DNA of 64,000 nt from Streptomyces cacaoi. GTDB lineage: Bacteria > Actinomycetota > Actinomycetes > Streptomycetales > Streptomycetaceae. A program made the translations under genes and the position numbers. The stretch lies in NCBI RefSeq assembly GCF_006539165.1, contig NZ_BJMM01000009.1, positions 183,971-247,970 of the forward strand. Direction: 5' to 3'. Shown here piece after piece: positions 18,108 to 27,272 of this stretch. Each line of letters opens with the position of its first letter. The first letter of the stretch is position 1. The notes below the pieces were generated by a model. The model was given only the letters and a program-made list of their open reading frames with translations, did no database searches and had not been told where the DNA came from.

Positions 18108-18312
18108 CCGCCCGGCGGTCCCGGCAGGCGGCCGGCGGGCTCACCTCCTGCCGGGGCACCGGCCCAACCACCCGCTGCCCGTGCCGTGTTGCACACCGTC
18201 CCGCCGCCCCGGCAGCCCCGCGAGCCGCCCGGCTTTCCTCGTGACGCGGCCTGTCCGGGGCGCCCGGGGCGTGGTTAGGGTGGCGCCCGGACGACGACCG
18301 GGAGGAGAAGGC

Positions 18313-18531
18313 GTGGCCCACAGCACCACCGACCAGCCGGAACTCGATCTGAGCCGTGCCGAGTGGCACTCGGGCACCCGCGGCAGGGGCGATGTCGAGA
18401 TCGCCTTCGTCGAGGGCTTCATCGCGATGCGGCACGGACGCCGCCCCGAGCGGCCCGCGTTGATCTTCGACCCGGGGGAGTGGCGCGCCTTCGTACGCGG
18501 TGCGCGCGAGGGCGACTTCGACCTGACCTGA
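18313..18531 (+). CDS. DUF397 family protein
   Basis: 72-residue protein with the DUF397 layout: AEWHSGT, then DVEIAFVEGFIAMRHGRRPE, then LIFDPGEWRAFVRGAREGDFDL. DUF397 genes in Streptomyces usually sit next to an XRE regulator (bldB/whiJ-like systems); here none is adjacent, making this an orphan. The GTG start at 18313 has GGGAGGAGAAGG just upstream; the frame continues further 5' without a credible start. The expected Cys of the CVEVA motif is replaced (DVEIA), so it is a divergent member. Confidence 0.78.
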   Translation: MAHSTTDQPELDLSRAEWHSGTRGRGDVEIAFVEGFIAMRHGRRPERPALIFDPGEWRAFVRGAREGDFDLT

Positions 18532-18659
18532 GCCGGGCGCGCGGGGCTGCGGGCAGCGCGGTCCGGCCGTGCGGGACGGGCCGGGGCCGGACGGAAGACC
18601 CGTGCGCCGACGGGGAGACTGGCGGTGAGGGCGCCGGGCCGGGCACGTACTATTGCGGC

Positions 18660-19160
18660 ATGTCGTTCCTCCGCCGCCGCAGTGCCTCCGTGCCAGCAGG
18701 CCCGGACTTCGATGTCCTGGCCATGGATCCGTCCGACTGGCCGGGAAATCTCGGCGCCGGACTGCTTCCTGCTCCGGACGGCACCTGCCAGGGCGTCTTT
18801 CTGCGCTACGACCTGTTCGGCGGCCGCGGTCCCGCGATGGTCATCGGCAATCTGCCGGAGGGCTCCCCGGCGCGTGAGGTCGGCGAGGACCAGGTGCCCT
18901 TCGAGGTGACACAGCTGCTGGCCGCGCTGGAGAACGACGAGCCGGTCGAGGTGGTGAGCACCGAGGACGACCCGGTGATGCACGAGGACAACCTGCTGAT
19001 CGTCCGGCGCATCAAGCTCTCCGAGGACCGGATCTCCTGCGTCCAGTTCGACCGGAGCGACGGCGTGCTGGTGACCATCGCCAGCTGGGACCGCCCCATC
19101 ACGAACGACCTGTACGCGCTGCTCAAGCCGCTGCCCGCCGAGCTGTTCCAGCAGCGCTGA
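18660..19160 (+). CDS. Conserved hypothetical protein, acidic, soluble
   Basis: 166-residue protein with no motif I recognise. It starts MSFLRRRSASVPAGPDFDVLAMDPSDWPGN, has no membrane segment and is rich in Asp/Glu in the second half (residues 85-115), ending in a regular alpha/beta pattern (CVQFDRSDGVLVTIASWDRPITNDLYALLKPLP). ATG 18660 gives a compact protein; the frame extends upstream through low-complexity sequence. Similar single-domain proteins occur in Streptomyces, but I cannot give a function. Confidence 0.7.
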   Translation: MSFLRRRSASVPAGPDFDVLAMDPSDWPGNLGAGLLPAPDGTCQGVFLRYDLFGGRGPAMVIGNLPEGSPAREVGEDQVPFEVTQLLAALENDEPVEVVSTEDDPVMHEDNLLIVRRIKLSEDRISCVQFDRSDGVLVTIASWDRPITNDLYALLKPLPAELFQQR

Positions 19161-19182
19161 ACCCGGCCCGCCCGCCGCTGTT

Positions 19183-19201
19183 CCGGACCGTGCGTGTCCG
19201 G
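19183..19201 (+). terminator. Short hairpin after hypothetical gene
   Basis: CCGGAC and GTCCGG flank a 7-nt loop 23 bp after the stop at 19160. It is a weak terminator candidate. Confidence 0.35.
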
Positions 19202-19286
19202 CCCCTTGTCATGGGTTTCATCGGATCTCTAGCCTGACGGCTGCTCGACACCGGTTGTCGCTCGCGCTGCCAGCAGGAGGCCGTCG

Positions 19287-21791
19287 ATGTATCCGCACGT
19301 GTCCCGAAGAGCCGCAGTCAAGGGCGCCCTGATCGGAGGAGCCGTGCTGGCCACGGCCGGTTCCACCGCCGTGCCGGCCGGTGCACAGGGCAGGGGAGGG
19401 GGGAATCCCTCCGATGTATCCCGCTCCGCTCGCTCGGGCTCCCCGGCCCGGGCCGCGGACACGCTCCGGTACGAAGCGCCCGCGCGGGACTGGGAGCGGG
19501 AGGCGCTCCCGGTGGGCAACGGCGCGCTCGGCGCCATGGTCTTCGGCGGCGTCGCGGACGAGCGGCTCCAGTTCAACGAGAAGACGCTGTGGACCGGCGG
19601 CCCGGGAGCCGACGGCTACGACTTCGGCAACTGGCCCGAGCCGCGCACCGAGAAGCTGGACGAGGTGCAGCGCACCATCGACACCGACGGCAGGGCCGAC
19701 CCCGCGAAGGTCGCCGCGGCCCTCGGCCGGCCCAGGACCGGCTACGGCGCCTACCAGCCGTTCGGCGAGCTGCTGCTGACCTTCCCCGACGCACCCGAGC
19801 GGCCGGCGGGCTACCGCCGCGAGCTGAACATCGCCGACGCGCTCGCCACCGTCCGCTACGAGACCGGCGACGCCACCCACCGCCGGGAGTTCTTCGCCTC
19901 CCACCCGGCCGGCGCCCTCGTCGGCCGGATCACCGCACGACCCGCCGGCGCGGCAGCCACGGCGGACACCCCCGGTGCCCCCGGCCGGATCTCGTTCACC
20001 GTGCGGTTGGCCGTCCCGCACGACGGCGCCCGCGTCACCGCCCGGCACGGGCGGATCACCGCGTCCGGCCGGCTCCCGGACAACGGCATGCGGTACGAGG
20101 CACAGCTCCAGCTGCACACCGAGGGCGGCACCCGCACCGACGCGGCGGACGGCAGCGTGACCGTCACGGGCGCCGACAGCGCCTGGTTCGTCCTCGCCGC
20201 CGGCACCGACTACGCCGACCGCTACCCGCGCTACCGCGGCGAGGACCCGCACGGGCGCGTCACCGCCGCCGTCGACGCCGCCGGACAGCAGGGCTACGAG
20301 CAGCTGCGCACCGACCACCTCGCCGACCACCGGGCGCTGTTCGGCCGCGTCCGGCTCGACCTCGGCGGCGAGCTCCCCGACGTGCCCACCGACCGGCTGC
20401 TGAGCGGATACGGGCAGGGCGACCCGGAGGCGGACCGGGCGCTGGAGGCCCTGCACTTCGCCTACGGCCGCTATCTGCTGATCGCCTCCTCCCGGCCCGG
20501 CTCGCTGCCGCCCAACCTCCAGGGCGTGTGGAACCACAGCACCGAACCGCCCTGGTCGGCGGACTACCACGGCAACATCAACCTCCAGATGAACCACTGG
20601 CCTGCGCACACCGCCAACCTCGCGGAGACCGCCGAGCCCCTGCACCGCTTCCTCACGGCCCTGCGCGCCCCCGGCGAGGTCTCGGCCGAGCGGATGTTCG
20701 CAGCCGGCGGCTGGGTCGTGCACAACGAGACCAACCCCTTCGGCTTCACCGGCGTGCACGACTACCCGACCGCCTTCTGGTTCCCGGAGGCCGCTGCCTG
20801 GCTGTGCCGCCACCTGTGGGAGCACTGGCGCTTCGGCCGCGACACCCGCTTCCTGCGCGAAACCGCCTACCCCGCGATGAAGGGCGCGGCCCGGTTCTGG
20901 CTCGACACCCTGCACACCGACCCGCGGGACGGAAAGCTCGTCGCGGGCATCAGCTACTCGCCCGAGCACGGCGACTTCACCGCGGGCGCCGCCATGTCCC
21001 AGCAGATCGTCCACGAACTGCTGACCACCACCCTGGCGGCGGCCCGCGAACTGGACGCCGACCCCGCCCTGCGCACCGAGCTGCGCTCCGCGCTCGACCG
21101 GCTCGACCCCGGCCTGCGCATCGGCTCCTGGGGCCAGCTCCAGGAGTGGAAGAACGACCTCGACGACCGGACGGACACCCACCGGCACATCTCCCACCTC
21201 TACGCCCTGCACCCGGCCGGGGCCATCGAGCCGGGCAGCGCGCACGCCGAGGCCGCGAAGGTCACGCTGACCGCACGCGGCGACGGCGGAACGGGCTGGA
21301 GCAAGGCATGGAAGATCAACTTCTGGGCGCGGCTGCACGACGGCGACCACGCCCACACGATGTTCCACCAGCTCCTGAAGGACTCCACCCTGCCGAACCT
21401 GTGGGACACCCACCCGCCGTTCCAGATCGACGGCAACTTCGGCGCCACGGCGGGCGTCGTCGAGATGCTCCTCCAGTCCCACCGCGACAGCCTCGACCTG
21501 CTGCCCGCCCTCCCCGCCGCCTGGCCCGACGGCAGCGTGCGCGGGCTGCGTGCCGCCGGAGACGTCACCGTCGGCCTCGACTGGTCCGGCGGGCGGCTGC
21601 ACCGTGCGACGCTGCGCACCGGACGCGACGGCGACCTGCGCCTCACCGGCGTCGGCCGGGACGTCACCGTCCGCGACCGCACGGCCCGGCGGACCCTCGC
21701 CGTACGCCGCGAGGGCGGCGGCACGCTCGTGCTCACCGCCCTCGCGGGCCACACCTACACGCTCATCGCACGCCGGATCAGCGCACGTTGA
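19287..21791 (+). CDS. Tat-exported glycoside hydrolase family 95 (alpha-L-fucosidase type)
   Basis: 834-residue secreted enzyme. The N-terminus MYPHVSRRAAVKGALIGGAVLATAG is a twin-arginine signal (SRRAAVK followed by a hydrophobic stretch). The mature protein opens with the GH95 N-domain (WEREALPVGNGALGAMVFGG, LQFNEKTLWTGGP). The catalytic barrel shows the family signature around NLQGVWNHSTEPPWSADYHGNINLQMNHWPA, WVVHNETNPFGF, the SPEHGDFTAG segment and FQIDGNFGATAGVVEMLLQS. GH95 members are inverting 1,2-alpha-L-fucosidases or related alpha-L-galactosidases, so it probably acts on plant or host glycans. Convergent with the amidase gene, overlapping it by 14 bp. Confidence 0.93.
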   Translation: MYPHVSRRAAVKGALIGGAVLATAGSTAVPAGAQGRGGGNPSDVSRSARSGSPARAADTLRYEAPARDWEREALPVGNGALGAMVFGGVADERLQFNEKTLWTGGPGADGYDFGNWPEPRTEKLDEVQRTIDTDGRADPAKVAAALGRPRTGYGAYQPFGELLLTFPDAPERPAGYRRELNIADALATVRYETGDATHRREFFASHPAGALVGRITARPAGAAATADTPGAPGRISFTVRLAVPHDGARVTARHGRITASGRLPDNGMRYEAQLQLHTEGGTRTDAADGSVTVTGADSAWFVLAAGTDYADRYPRYRGEDPHGRVTAAVDAAGQQGYEQLRTDHLADHRALFGRVRLDLGGELPDVPTDRLLSGYGQGDPEADRALEALHFAYGRYLLIASSRPGSLPPNLQGVWNHSTEPPWSADYHGNINLQMNHWPAHTANLAETAEPLHRFLTALRAPGEVSAERMFAAGGWVVHNETNPFGFTGVHDYPTAFWFPEAAAWLCRHLWEHWRFGRDTRFLRETAYPAMKGAARFWLDTLHTDPRDGKLVAGISYSPEHGDFTAGAAMSQQIVHELLTTTLAAARELDADPALRTELRSALDRLDPGLRIGSWGQLQEWKNDLDDRTDTHRHISHLYALHPAGAIEPGSAHAEAAKVTLTARGDGGTGWSKAWKINFWARLHDGDHAHTMFHQLLKDSTLPNLWDTHPPFQIDGNFGATAGVVEMLLQSHRDSLDLLPALPAAWPDGSVRGLRAAGDVTVGLDWSGGRLHRATLRTGRDGDLRLTGVGRDVTVRDRTARRTLAVRREGGGTLVLTALAGHTYTLIARRISAR

Positions 21792-23943
21792 CCAGCCGCA
21801 CGTCCTCGGCCTTCACGAACGCCACCCGGTGCCCGAGCTGGATCTGGTAGTAGCGCTGCTTGCCGCGCACCACCCGGAACCCGGAGGCGTCCGGATCGAA
21901 CCCGGAAGCGTACAGATACGCACCGTGCGTCGTCCCTCCCACCACGTACCGCTGCCCGGCCCGGACGGTGTACGGCAGCGGGGTCAGCTCCTGCGCCGGT
22001 ACGCCCTTCGGGTAGGCGGACTTCTCCGGATAGGCACGGCCGTAGACCGGGATCTCCTGCGCGCCGGGCCGCGGCTCGGCCACGGTGCCGCGCGCGGGCA
22101 CGGCGGCCGGTACGGAGCGCGGGTTGCGGAACCACGCCTTCTGCCCGAGGTACCAGACGGCCGTCCAGTCGCCCTTGCGCCCGGCCACCGCGTACTGCTG
22201 CCCGGTGGAGGCCCGGGCGCCGACGTCGTTGACGTCCGTGGTGGACGGCGAGCCGTCCGGCCGCAGCCCGATGTCCTTCACCAGCGGGGACGACGCGTCG
22301 GGCGCCGAGTGCAGCCGGACGGCGCCGGAGCCGTGCGGCCTGCACGGTTCGCCCTTGGTCTCGCACCCGGTGTACGGGGGACGGTTCGTCGCGTAGTCCG
22401 GCCGGATCGTCACCAGCTTCGAGCGGGGGCCGCCGTGCGGCACGAACGGCTTGCCCAGCAGCCGGAAGTAGTGGTCCCAGTCCCAGTACGGGCCCGGGTC
22501 GGTGTGCATGCCCTTGACGGCCGACGGGGTCGTCCCCGGCACGTTGTCGTGGCCGAGGACGTGCTGGCGGTCCAGCGGGATGTCGTAGCGGTCGGCCAGG
22601 TACCGCACGAGCCGCGCCGAACTGCGGTACATCGCCTCCGTGTACCAGGCGTCCGGGTCGGCGAGGAAGCCCTCGTGCTCCAGCCCGACCGAGGTGGAGT
22701 TGATGTACCAGTTGCCCGCGTGCCAGGCGGTGTCCTTCGCCCGCACGTGCTGGGCGATGTGCCCGTCCGAGGCGCGCAGCGTGTAGTTCCACGACACGTA
22801 CTCGGGGTCCTGCACGAGGCGGAGCGACTTCTCCCAGGTCTCCTCGGTGTCGTGGATGACGATGTGGTCGATGCGCTGCGAGCCGGGCCGCCGGGTGCGG
22901 TCGTGGTTGCCGTAGTCCTCCTCGCCCTGCTCGTTCTTGTACTTCTCGTAGGGCGAGGGCAGCCACTCGCAGTCCACGGTGCGCGGGCACTCGGGCCCGC
23001 GTGCGGCGCGGCCGCGTGCGCCGGAGTCCGCCGCGGTCAGCCCGGGCCTGGCCGGCAGCGTGACCGTCTCCCCGGTGTCCGTGGTGCGCCGCGCGCCCTC
23101 GCGCAGCACGTCGAACACGTCGTCGGCGAACGCGGTGGCCTCGGCCTTGCGGCCGCCGCCGGGGTAGGCCGCCACGGCGTCGTACCAGTCGGCCGGGTCG
23201 GCGCTCGGCCGGTGGCCGAGGCGCCGCTGTGCATCCGCCAACAGGGCGGCGCCGCCGAGGATGTTGGCCTCGGCCGAGTCGCGCAGCCGCTCGCGCGGCA
23301 GCCCCGTCAGCCCGGCCGCACGCTCCAGCGTGCGCAGCCGCGCGGGCAGCGGCTCCGAGCCGCCGGCCCGCTTCCCGTCCGCCGGGCGCCCGGCGGAGGC
23401 CGTGCGCTGCGCGGGACGGCGGGTGTCGCCGCGGGCGTCGTCGTCGCCGTCGGGGTGGTGGTGCCCGGCGGAACGGTTCAGCGCGGTGCGGGCGTCCGTC
23501 AGATGCATCGGCCCGTAGCCGCCGGAGACGCTGGGCGCTCCCTCGTGGGTGTCCCAGCGCGACTGGAGATAGGCGACGCCCATCAGCACCTCGCGCGGCA
23601 CGTCGTAGCGTTCGGCCGCCTCGGTGAACCGATTCTCCAGCGTGCCGCCACCGGGCTGGCCGGCCGTCGCCTGCGGCCCCGGAAGCAGGGGGAACACGAG
23701 TGCGGCCGAGGCGGCGCCCAGCAGCGTCAGCCGCGCGCCGCGCCGGGCCGAGCGGCGCCGGCTGCGTCCGGCGCGCCCGCTGCGTCTGGAAGGGTCGGCG
23801 GATTCGGCCGGACCGGCCGGGCCGGGCTGCCCCGTGTGGCCGGTGCCACCGCTGCCGCCGGCGGCCGGACGGTCGAGTGGGGAACTGCGGTCGTGGTGAC
23901 CACCGTGGCTACGGTGCTGACGGGGCCCTGGCGTACCTGACAA
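21778..23943 (-). CDS. Secreted N-acetylmuramoyl-L-alanine amidase with N-terminal transglycosylase-like and C-terminal SH3-like parts
   Basis: 721-residue cell-wall protein. After a basic Arg-rich N-terminus, a hydrophobic segment (about residues 72-92) serves as signal or anchor. Residues 100-270 resemble a lytic-transglycosylase-like module (VPREVLMGVAYLQSRWD, GGYGPMHL). Residues about 365-520 are an Amidase_2 zinc enzyme: HIVIHDTEETW (zinc His), SVGLEHEGF, and VLGHDNVPGTT with HTDPGPYWDW. The C-terminal 190 residues contain SH3-like cell-wall-binding repeats. The start is TTG 23943: GAGGAGG stands five bases upstream and no better start is nearby. It cleaves the amide bond between MurNAc and the stem peptide. 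Confidence 0.88.
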   Translation of the reverse strand: MSGTPGPRQHRSHGGHHDRSSPLDRPAAGGSGGTGHTGQPGPAGPAESADPSRRSGRAGRSRRRSARRGARLTLLGAASAALVFPLLPGPQATAGQPGGGTLENRFTEAAERYDVPREVLMGVAYLQSRWDTHEGAPSVSGGYGPMHLTDARTALNRSAGHHHPDGDDDARGDTRRPAQRTASAGRPADGKRAGGSEPLPARLRTLERAAGLTGLPRERLRDSAEANILGGAALLADAQRRLGHRPSADPADWYDAVAAYPGGGRKAEATAFADDVFDVLREGARRTTDTGETVTLPARPGLTAADSGARGRAARGPECPRTVDCEWLPSPYEKYKNEQGEEDYGNHDRTRRPGSQRIDHIVIHDTEETWEKSLRLVQDPEYVSWNYTLRASDGHIAQHVRAKDTAWHAGNWYINSTSVGLEHEGFLADPDAWYTEAMYRSSARLVRYLADRYDIPLDRQHVLGHDNVPGTTPSAVKGMHTDPGPYWDWDHYFRLLGKPFVPHGGPRSKLVTIRPDYATNRPPYTGCETKGEPCRPHGSGAVRLHSAPDASSPLVKDIGLRPDGSPSTTDVNDVGARASTGQQYAVAGRKGDWTAVWYLGQKAWFRNPRSVPAAVPARGTVAEPRPGAQEIPVYGRAYPEKSAYPKGVPAQELTPLPYTVRAGQRYVVGGTTHGAYLYASGFDPDASGFRVVRGKQRYYQIQLGHRVAFVKAEDVRLVNVR

Positions 23944-24101
23944 TGCGGCCTCCTCGGACAGTGCGCCGTGGGATCACCGGCGCGCGCAGACACACAGGTA
24001 GCCGCGGGCCGACGATCCGTCAATCATCCGTGGAGCACCGGGAGACCGCACTTCGGGCCGGGCCGGACGCGCCTCGTCGCCGGGCCCGGCGAAAGCCCTG
24101 C

Positions 24102-25280
24102 TCAGCGGGTGCCGACCGCCGCGCGTACCGCACGCCGCGCCATCGCGCAGTCGTCGTGCAGCCGCCGCAGCAGCAGCCGTTGCTCCTCTCCGGTGGCCAT
24201 CGTGCCCGGCGGCACCGCGACCGCGGCGGACGTCACCGACGGGGCCTCCCGCATGGTGCGCTGCACCGCGTTCTCGTAGGTACGGATCTCCCGGGTGAGC
24301 ACCAGCATGAGGTTCACCAGGAACGCGTCCCGTTCGAGCGGGCCGCCCGACTGGGCGAGCCGGCTGATCCGCCGCCGGGCCAGCGGCGCGTCCCCCAGCA
24401 CGGCCCACAGCGTGGCCAGGTCGTAGCCCGGCAGGTACCAGCCGGCGTGCTCCCAGTCGACCAGCGCCGGCCCGGCCGGGCCGAGCAGCACATTCGTCAG
24501 CAGCGCGTCGCCGTGGCAGAACTGCCAGGCCGGGCCGCCGCGTCCGGGCCGCGCGATGCCGTGCAGCAGCTTTTGCAGATCGCCGGTGTCCCGGTCCGTC
24601 AGCAGACCCTGCTCGTGGTAGCGCGCGATCCGGGCCGGATAGTCGACCGGGCGGACGAACAGCTCCCGCGGCGGCTCCCACAGGTTGACGCGGTGATAGG
24701 CGCCGAGCACCACGCGCAGATCGGTGCGCGGCGGCGGTTCGAGGGGATGGCGCTGCGCCGCCGCCACCCTGCCGGGGACGCGCTCGATCACCAGGACACA
24801 GGCATCCGGATCGGCGGCGATCAGCCGCGGGACACGCACCGGGGGCCGCTGCCGGGCGAAGGCGCGGTAAGCGGCTATTTCGTGACCGAAGCGTTCCTTC
24901 CAGGCGGGCGTGGGCTCGATCAGGCACTTGGCGATCACCGTGTTGCGCCCCGCCGTGCCGGCCAGCAGCACCGTACGGCCCCGGCGCCGCAGCAGCTGGA
25001 GAGGGGTGAAGCCGGGACAGATCCGCTGGACGGTCGCGACGGCGGCACGCAGCTGTGCGCCCTGCGGCCCCGACAGATCCAGCCTCCCGCTCAGCTGGGC
25101 CGGGAGGGCCCCGCGCAGTCCCCGCGGCCGTCCGCCACCCGGCTGCGGAACACCCGGGTACGGGCCGGCCGCGCGCGAGGGCTCGGGCGCGGCCACGGCG
25201 GGTCCCCTGCCGCGCAGGGGCACCGGCCGCGGACCGCGTGGGCGCGACGGCGCGGACACGGGGGACGTTGCTGAATACAT
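24102..25280 (-). CDS. Aminoglycoside-phosphotransferase-fold kinase (APH family)
   Basis: 392-residue protein with an APH/choline-kinase fold. After a Pro/Arg-rich N-terminus of about 70 residues come the ATP-binding strand [21 protein letters not shown], the catalytic loop [15 protein letters not shown] and the metal Asp in [21 protein letters not shown]. The loop keeps the catalytic Asp (HGD) and Asn. The substrate is unknown; such genes in Streptomyces rarely prove to be resistance genes. ATG 25280 was chosen (AAGGGATCC upstream); the frame is open to 25382. Divergent from the NsdA-like regulator across a 375-bp gap. Confidence 0.83.
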   Translation of the reverse strand: MYSATSPVSAPSRPRGPRPVPLRGRGPAVAAPEPSRAAGPYPGVPQPGGGRPRGLRGALPAQLSGRLDLSGPQGAQLRAAVATVQRICPGFTPLQLLRRRGRTVLLAGTAGRNTVIAKCLIEPTPAWKERFGHEIAAYRAFARQRPPVRVPRLIAADPDACVLVIERVPGRVAAAQRHPLEPPPRTDLRVVLGAYHRVNLWEPPRELFVRPVDYPARIARYHEQGLLTDRDTGDLQKLLHGIARPGRGGPAWQFCHGDALLTNVLLGPAGPALVDWEHAGWYLPGYDLATLWAVLGDAPLARRRISRLAQSGGPLERDAFLVNLMLVLTREIRTYENAVQRTMREAPSVTSAAVAVPPGTMATGEEQRLLLRRLHDDCAMARRAVRAAVGTR

Positions 25281-25655
25281 GGGCGAGCAGGATCCCTTCG
25301 TGTGCCGACGGTGTACGCGCCTCCCCGGCCCGCCGGGGGCCGGCCGCCGCCCGGGTACCGCCGGTCCGTACGGCCTGAGCACCCTGGGGAATGCGGGCCG
25401 TACGGTCTGCGCGGTTCTCGGACGGTTCCCGGCCGGCTGCCCGTCGTTCCCGGGGGACCCGGAGGGCTCCGGGCTCCCGGGCCGTTCCCGGACGCCTCGG
25501 CCGGTGGCCGGGGTGGCGCGTTCCTACACGACACCCGGCGACGGGTGGCACACCATCTGGCGCACCCTGGCGAACCCTGGCGAATGCTCGCCGGACCGGG
25601 TGTACCGGCCCGCTGCGGGATACGGTCAACTCAGCCGAGAACCTGGGGGCTTGAC
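25281..25655. other. Divergent intergenic region with 10-bp tandem repeat
   Basis: This 375-bp gap between the kinase (-) and the regulator (+) holds no supported gene. ACCCTGGCGA occurs twice in tandem at 25564-25573 and 25574-25583, 73 bp upstream of the regulator start, and a related CATCTGGCGC precedes it; these could be iterated regulator sites. I see no clear -10/-35 pair. Confidence 0.4.
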
Positions 25656-27188
25656 GTGACCAAGGGACCCAACGCACGCCTTGCGGACCTGTTCGCCCTC
25701 GCCGGCTGGTCCAAGGGCGAACTCGCCCGGCTCGTGAACCGGCAGGCGGCAGCGATGGGATACGCACAACTGGCGACCGACACCTCGCGGGTGCGTCGTT
25801 GGATCGAGACGGGGGAGATCCCGCGAGATCCGGTACCGAAGGTGCTGGCGTCCCTGTTCACCGAGCGACTCGGCCGTGTCGTGACCACCGAGGACCTCGG
25901 GTTCAGCAAGCCGGGGCAGGCGGGGAATGGCAGGTCCCTGGAGGGGCTGCCGCTGCCCTCCGGTCAGGTTGCCGCGGTCCTCACCGAATTCACGGGAATG
26001 GACCTCATGCTCAACCGACGCGGCTTGGTGGGCGCGGGCACCGCGCTCGCCGCAGGATCGGCACTCAGCAGTGCCATGCACGACTGGCTCGGCGCCGAGC
26101 GCGCCCAGGCGTCCGGTGCGCACACCGGCACGGCCTCGGCGGCACCGGCGTCCTTCGACCGGTACGAGGCGGCCCCGGTGGGGGCGCAGGAGGTCGCCGC
26201 GCTGGAGCGCTCCGTCGAGGTGTTCCGCGCCTGGGACGCGGCACGCGGCGGCGGACTCCAGCGCAAGGCGGTGGTGGGCCAGCTCAACGAGGTGGGCGGC
26301 ATGCTCGCCTACCGGCACCCCGAGCATCTCCAGCAGCGGCTGTGGGGCGTGGCCGCCAACCTGGCGGTGCTGGCCGGCTGGATGTCGCACGACGTGGGCC
26401 TGGAGCCCACCGCGCAGAAGTACTTCATCATCGCCGCGCACGCCGCGCGCGAGGGCGGCGACCGGCCCCGCGCGGGCGAGGCGCTCTCCCGCGCCGCACG
26501 CCAGATGGTGCACCTCGGCCGCCCCGACGACGCGCTGGACCTCGTGGAGCTGGCGCACACCGGCTCGGGTCCGGAGACCCTGCCGCGCACCCGCGCCATG
26601 CTGCACACCATCGAGGCGTGGGCCCAGGCGTCCATGGGGCGCGGCCAGGCGATGCGGCGCACCCTCGGCAAGGCGGAGGAACTCTTCGGCTCCGACCAGG
26701 CCGACGTGCCCTCGCCCAGCTGGATGCAGATGTTCGACGAGGCCGATCTGCACGGCATGCAGGCGCTCGCGTTCCGTACGCTCGCCGACCACGAACCGGC
26801 CGCGGCCCGTATCGCCGAACGCCATGCCGACCGCGCACTCGCGCTGCGCCGGCAGGGGTGCGACCGCTCCAAGATCTTCGACTATCTGTCCATGGCGTCC
26901 GCCTGCTTCCTCTCGGACGAGCCCGAGCAGGCCGACCGTTACGCCCGGCTCGCCCTGCTGTCCATCAGCGAGAACTCCTCGCACCGCACCTGGGACAGAC
27001 TCCGTGAGATGTACCGCCTCACCGGCCGGTACGCCGGCTACCAGCGGGTCGACGAGCTGCGCGACGAGATCGCCGACGCGCTGCCCCAGGCACCCAGGCC
27101 CGCCGCGGGCCCCCGGGGGCTCAAGAGCCCGCAGGAGGTGAAGAGTTCTCAGGGGATGCGGGGGTTCGGGAAGGTGCGCGCCGTGTGA
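25656..27188 (+). CDS. NsdA/NsdB-like regulator: N-terminal HTH-like part with TPR-like C-terminal domain
   Basis: 510-residue protein. Residues 1-75 (RLADLFALAGWSKGELARLV, then TSRVRRWIETGEIPRDPVPKVLASLF) look like an XRE-type helix-turn-helix adapted for DNA binding. A hydrophobic stretch, GLVGAGTALAAGSALSSAM, follows, and the C-terminal 330 residues are all-helical and TPR-like (AANLAVLAGWMSHDVG, AREGGDRPRAGEALSRAARQM, RYARLALLSISENSSHRTWDRL). This is the layout of Streptomyces NsdA/NsdB proteins, negative regulators of sporulation and antibiotic production. Many paralogues exist, so orthology is not claimed. Start GTG 25656; GGGGG precedes it. Confidence 0.75.
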   Translation: MTKGPNARLADLFALAGWSKGELARLVNRQAAAMGYAQLATDTSRVRRWIETGEIPRDPVPKVLASLFTERLGRVVTTEDLGFSKPGQAGNGRSLEGLPLPSGQVAAVLTEFTGMDLMLNRRGLVGAGTALAAGSALSSAMHDWLGAERAQASGAHTGTASAAPASFDRYEAAPVGAQEVAALERSVEVFRAWDAARGGGLQRKAVVGQLNEVGGMLAYRHPEHLQQRLWGVAANLAVLAGWMSHDVGLEPTAQKYFIIAAHAAREGGDRPRAGEALSRAARQMVHLGRPDDALDLVELAHTGSGPETLPRTRAMLHTIEAWAQASMGRGQAMRRTLGKAEELFGSDQADVPSPSWMQMFDEADLHGMQALAFRTLADHEPAAARIAERHADRALALRRQGCDRSKIFDYLSMASACFLSDEPEQADRYARLALLSISENSSHRTWDRLREMYRLTGRYAGYQRVDELRDEIADALPQAPRPAAGPRGLKSPQEVKSSQGMRGFGKVRAV

Positions 27189-27272
27189 GCCCCGCGCTCC
27201 CCGTCCCGGCGCCCACCGGGGAGGAGGGAGCGCGACGCGCCCACCGGACGGCCGGACGTTTCCGCCGGAGGG

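Noticed and set aside
24102..25280. Aminoglycoside resistance gene
   Set aside because: Only the general APH kinase fold is visible; the N-terminal 70 residues and substrate region do not match a known resistance class.
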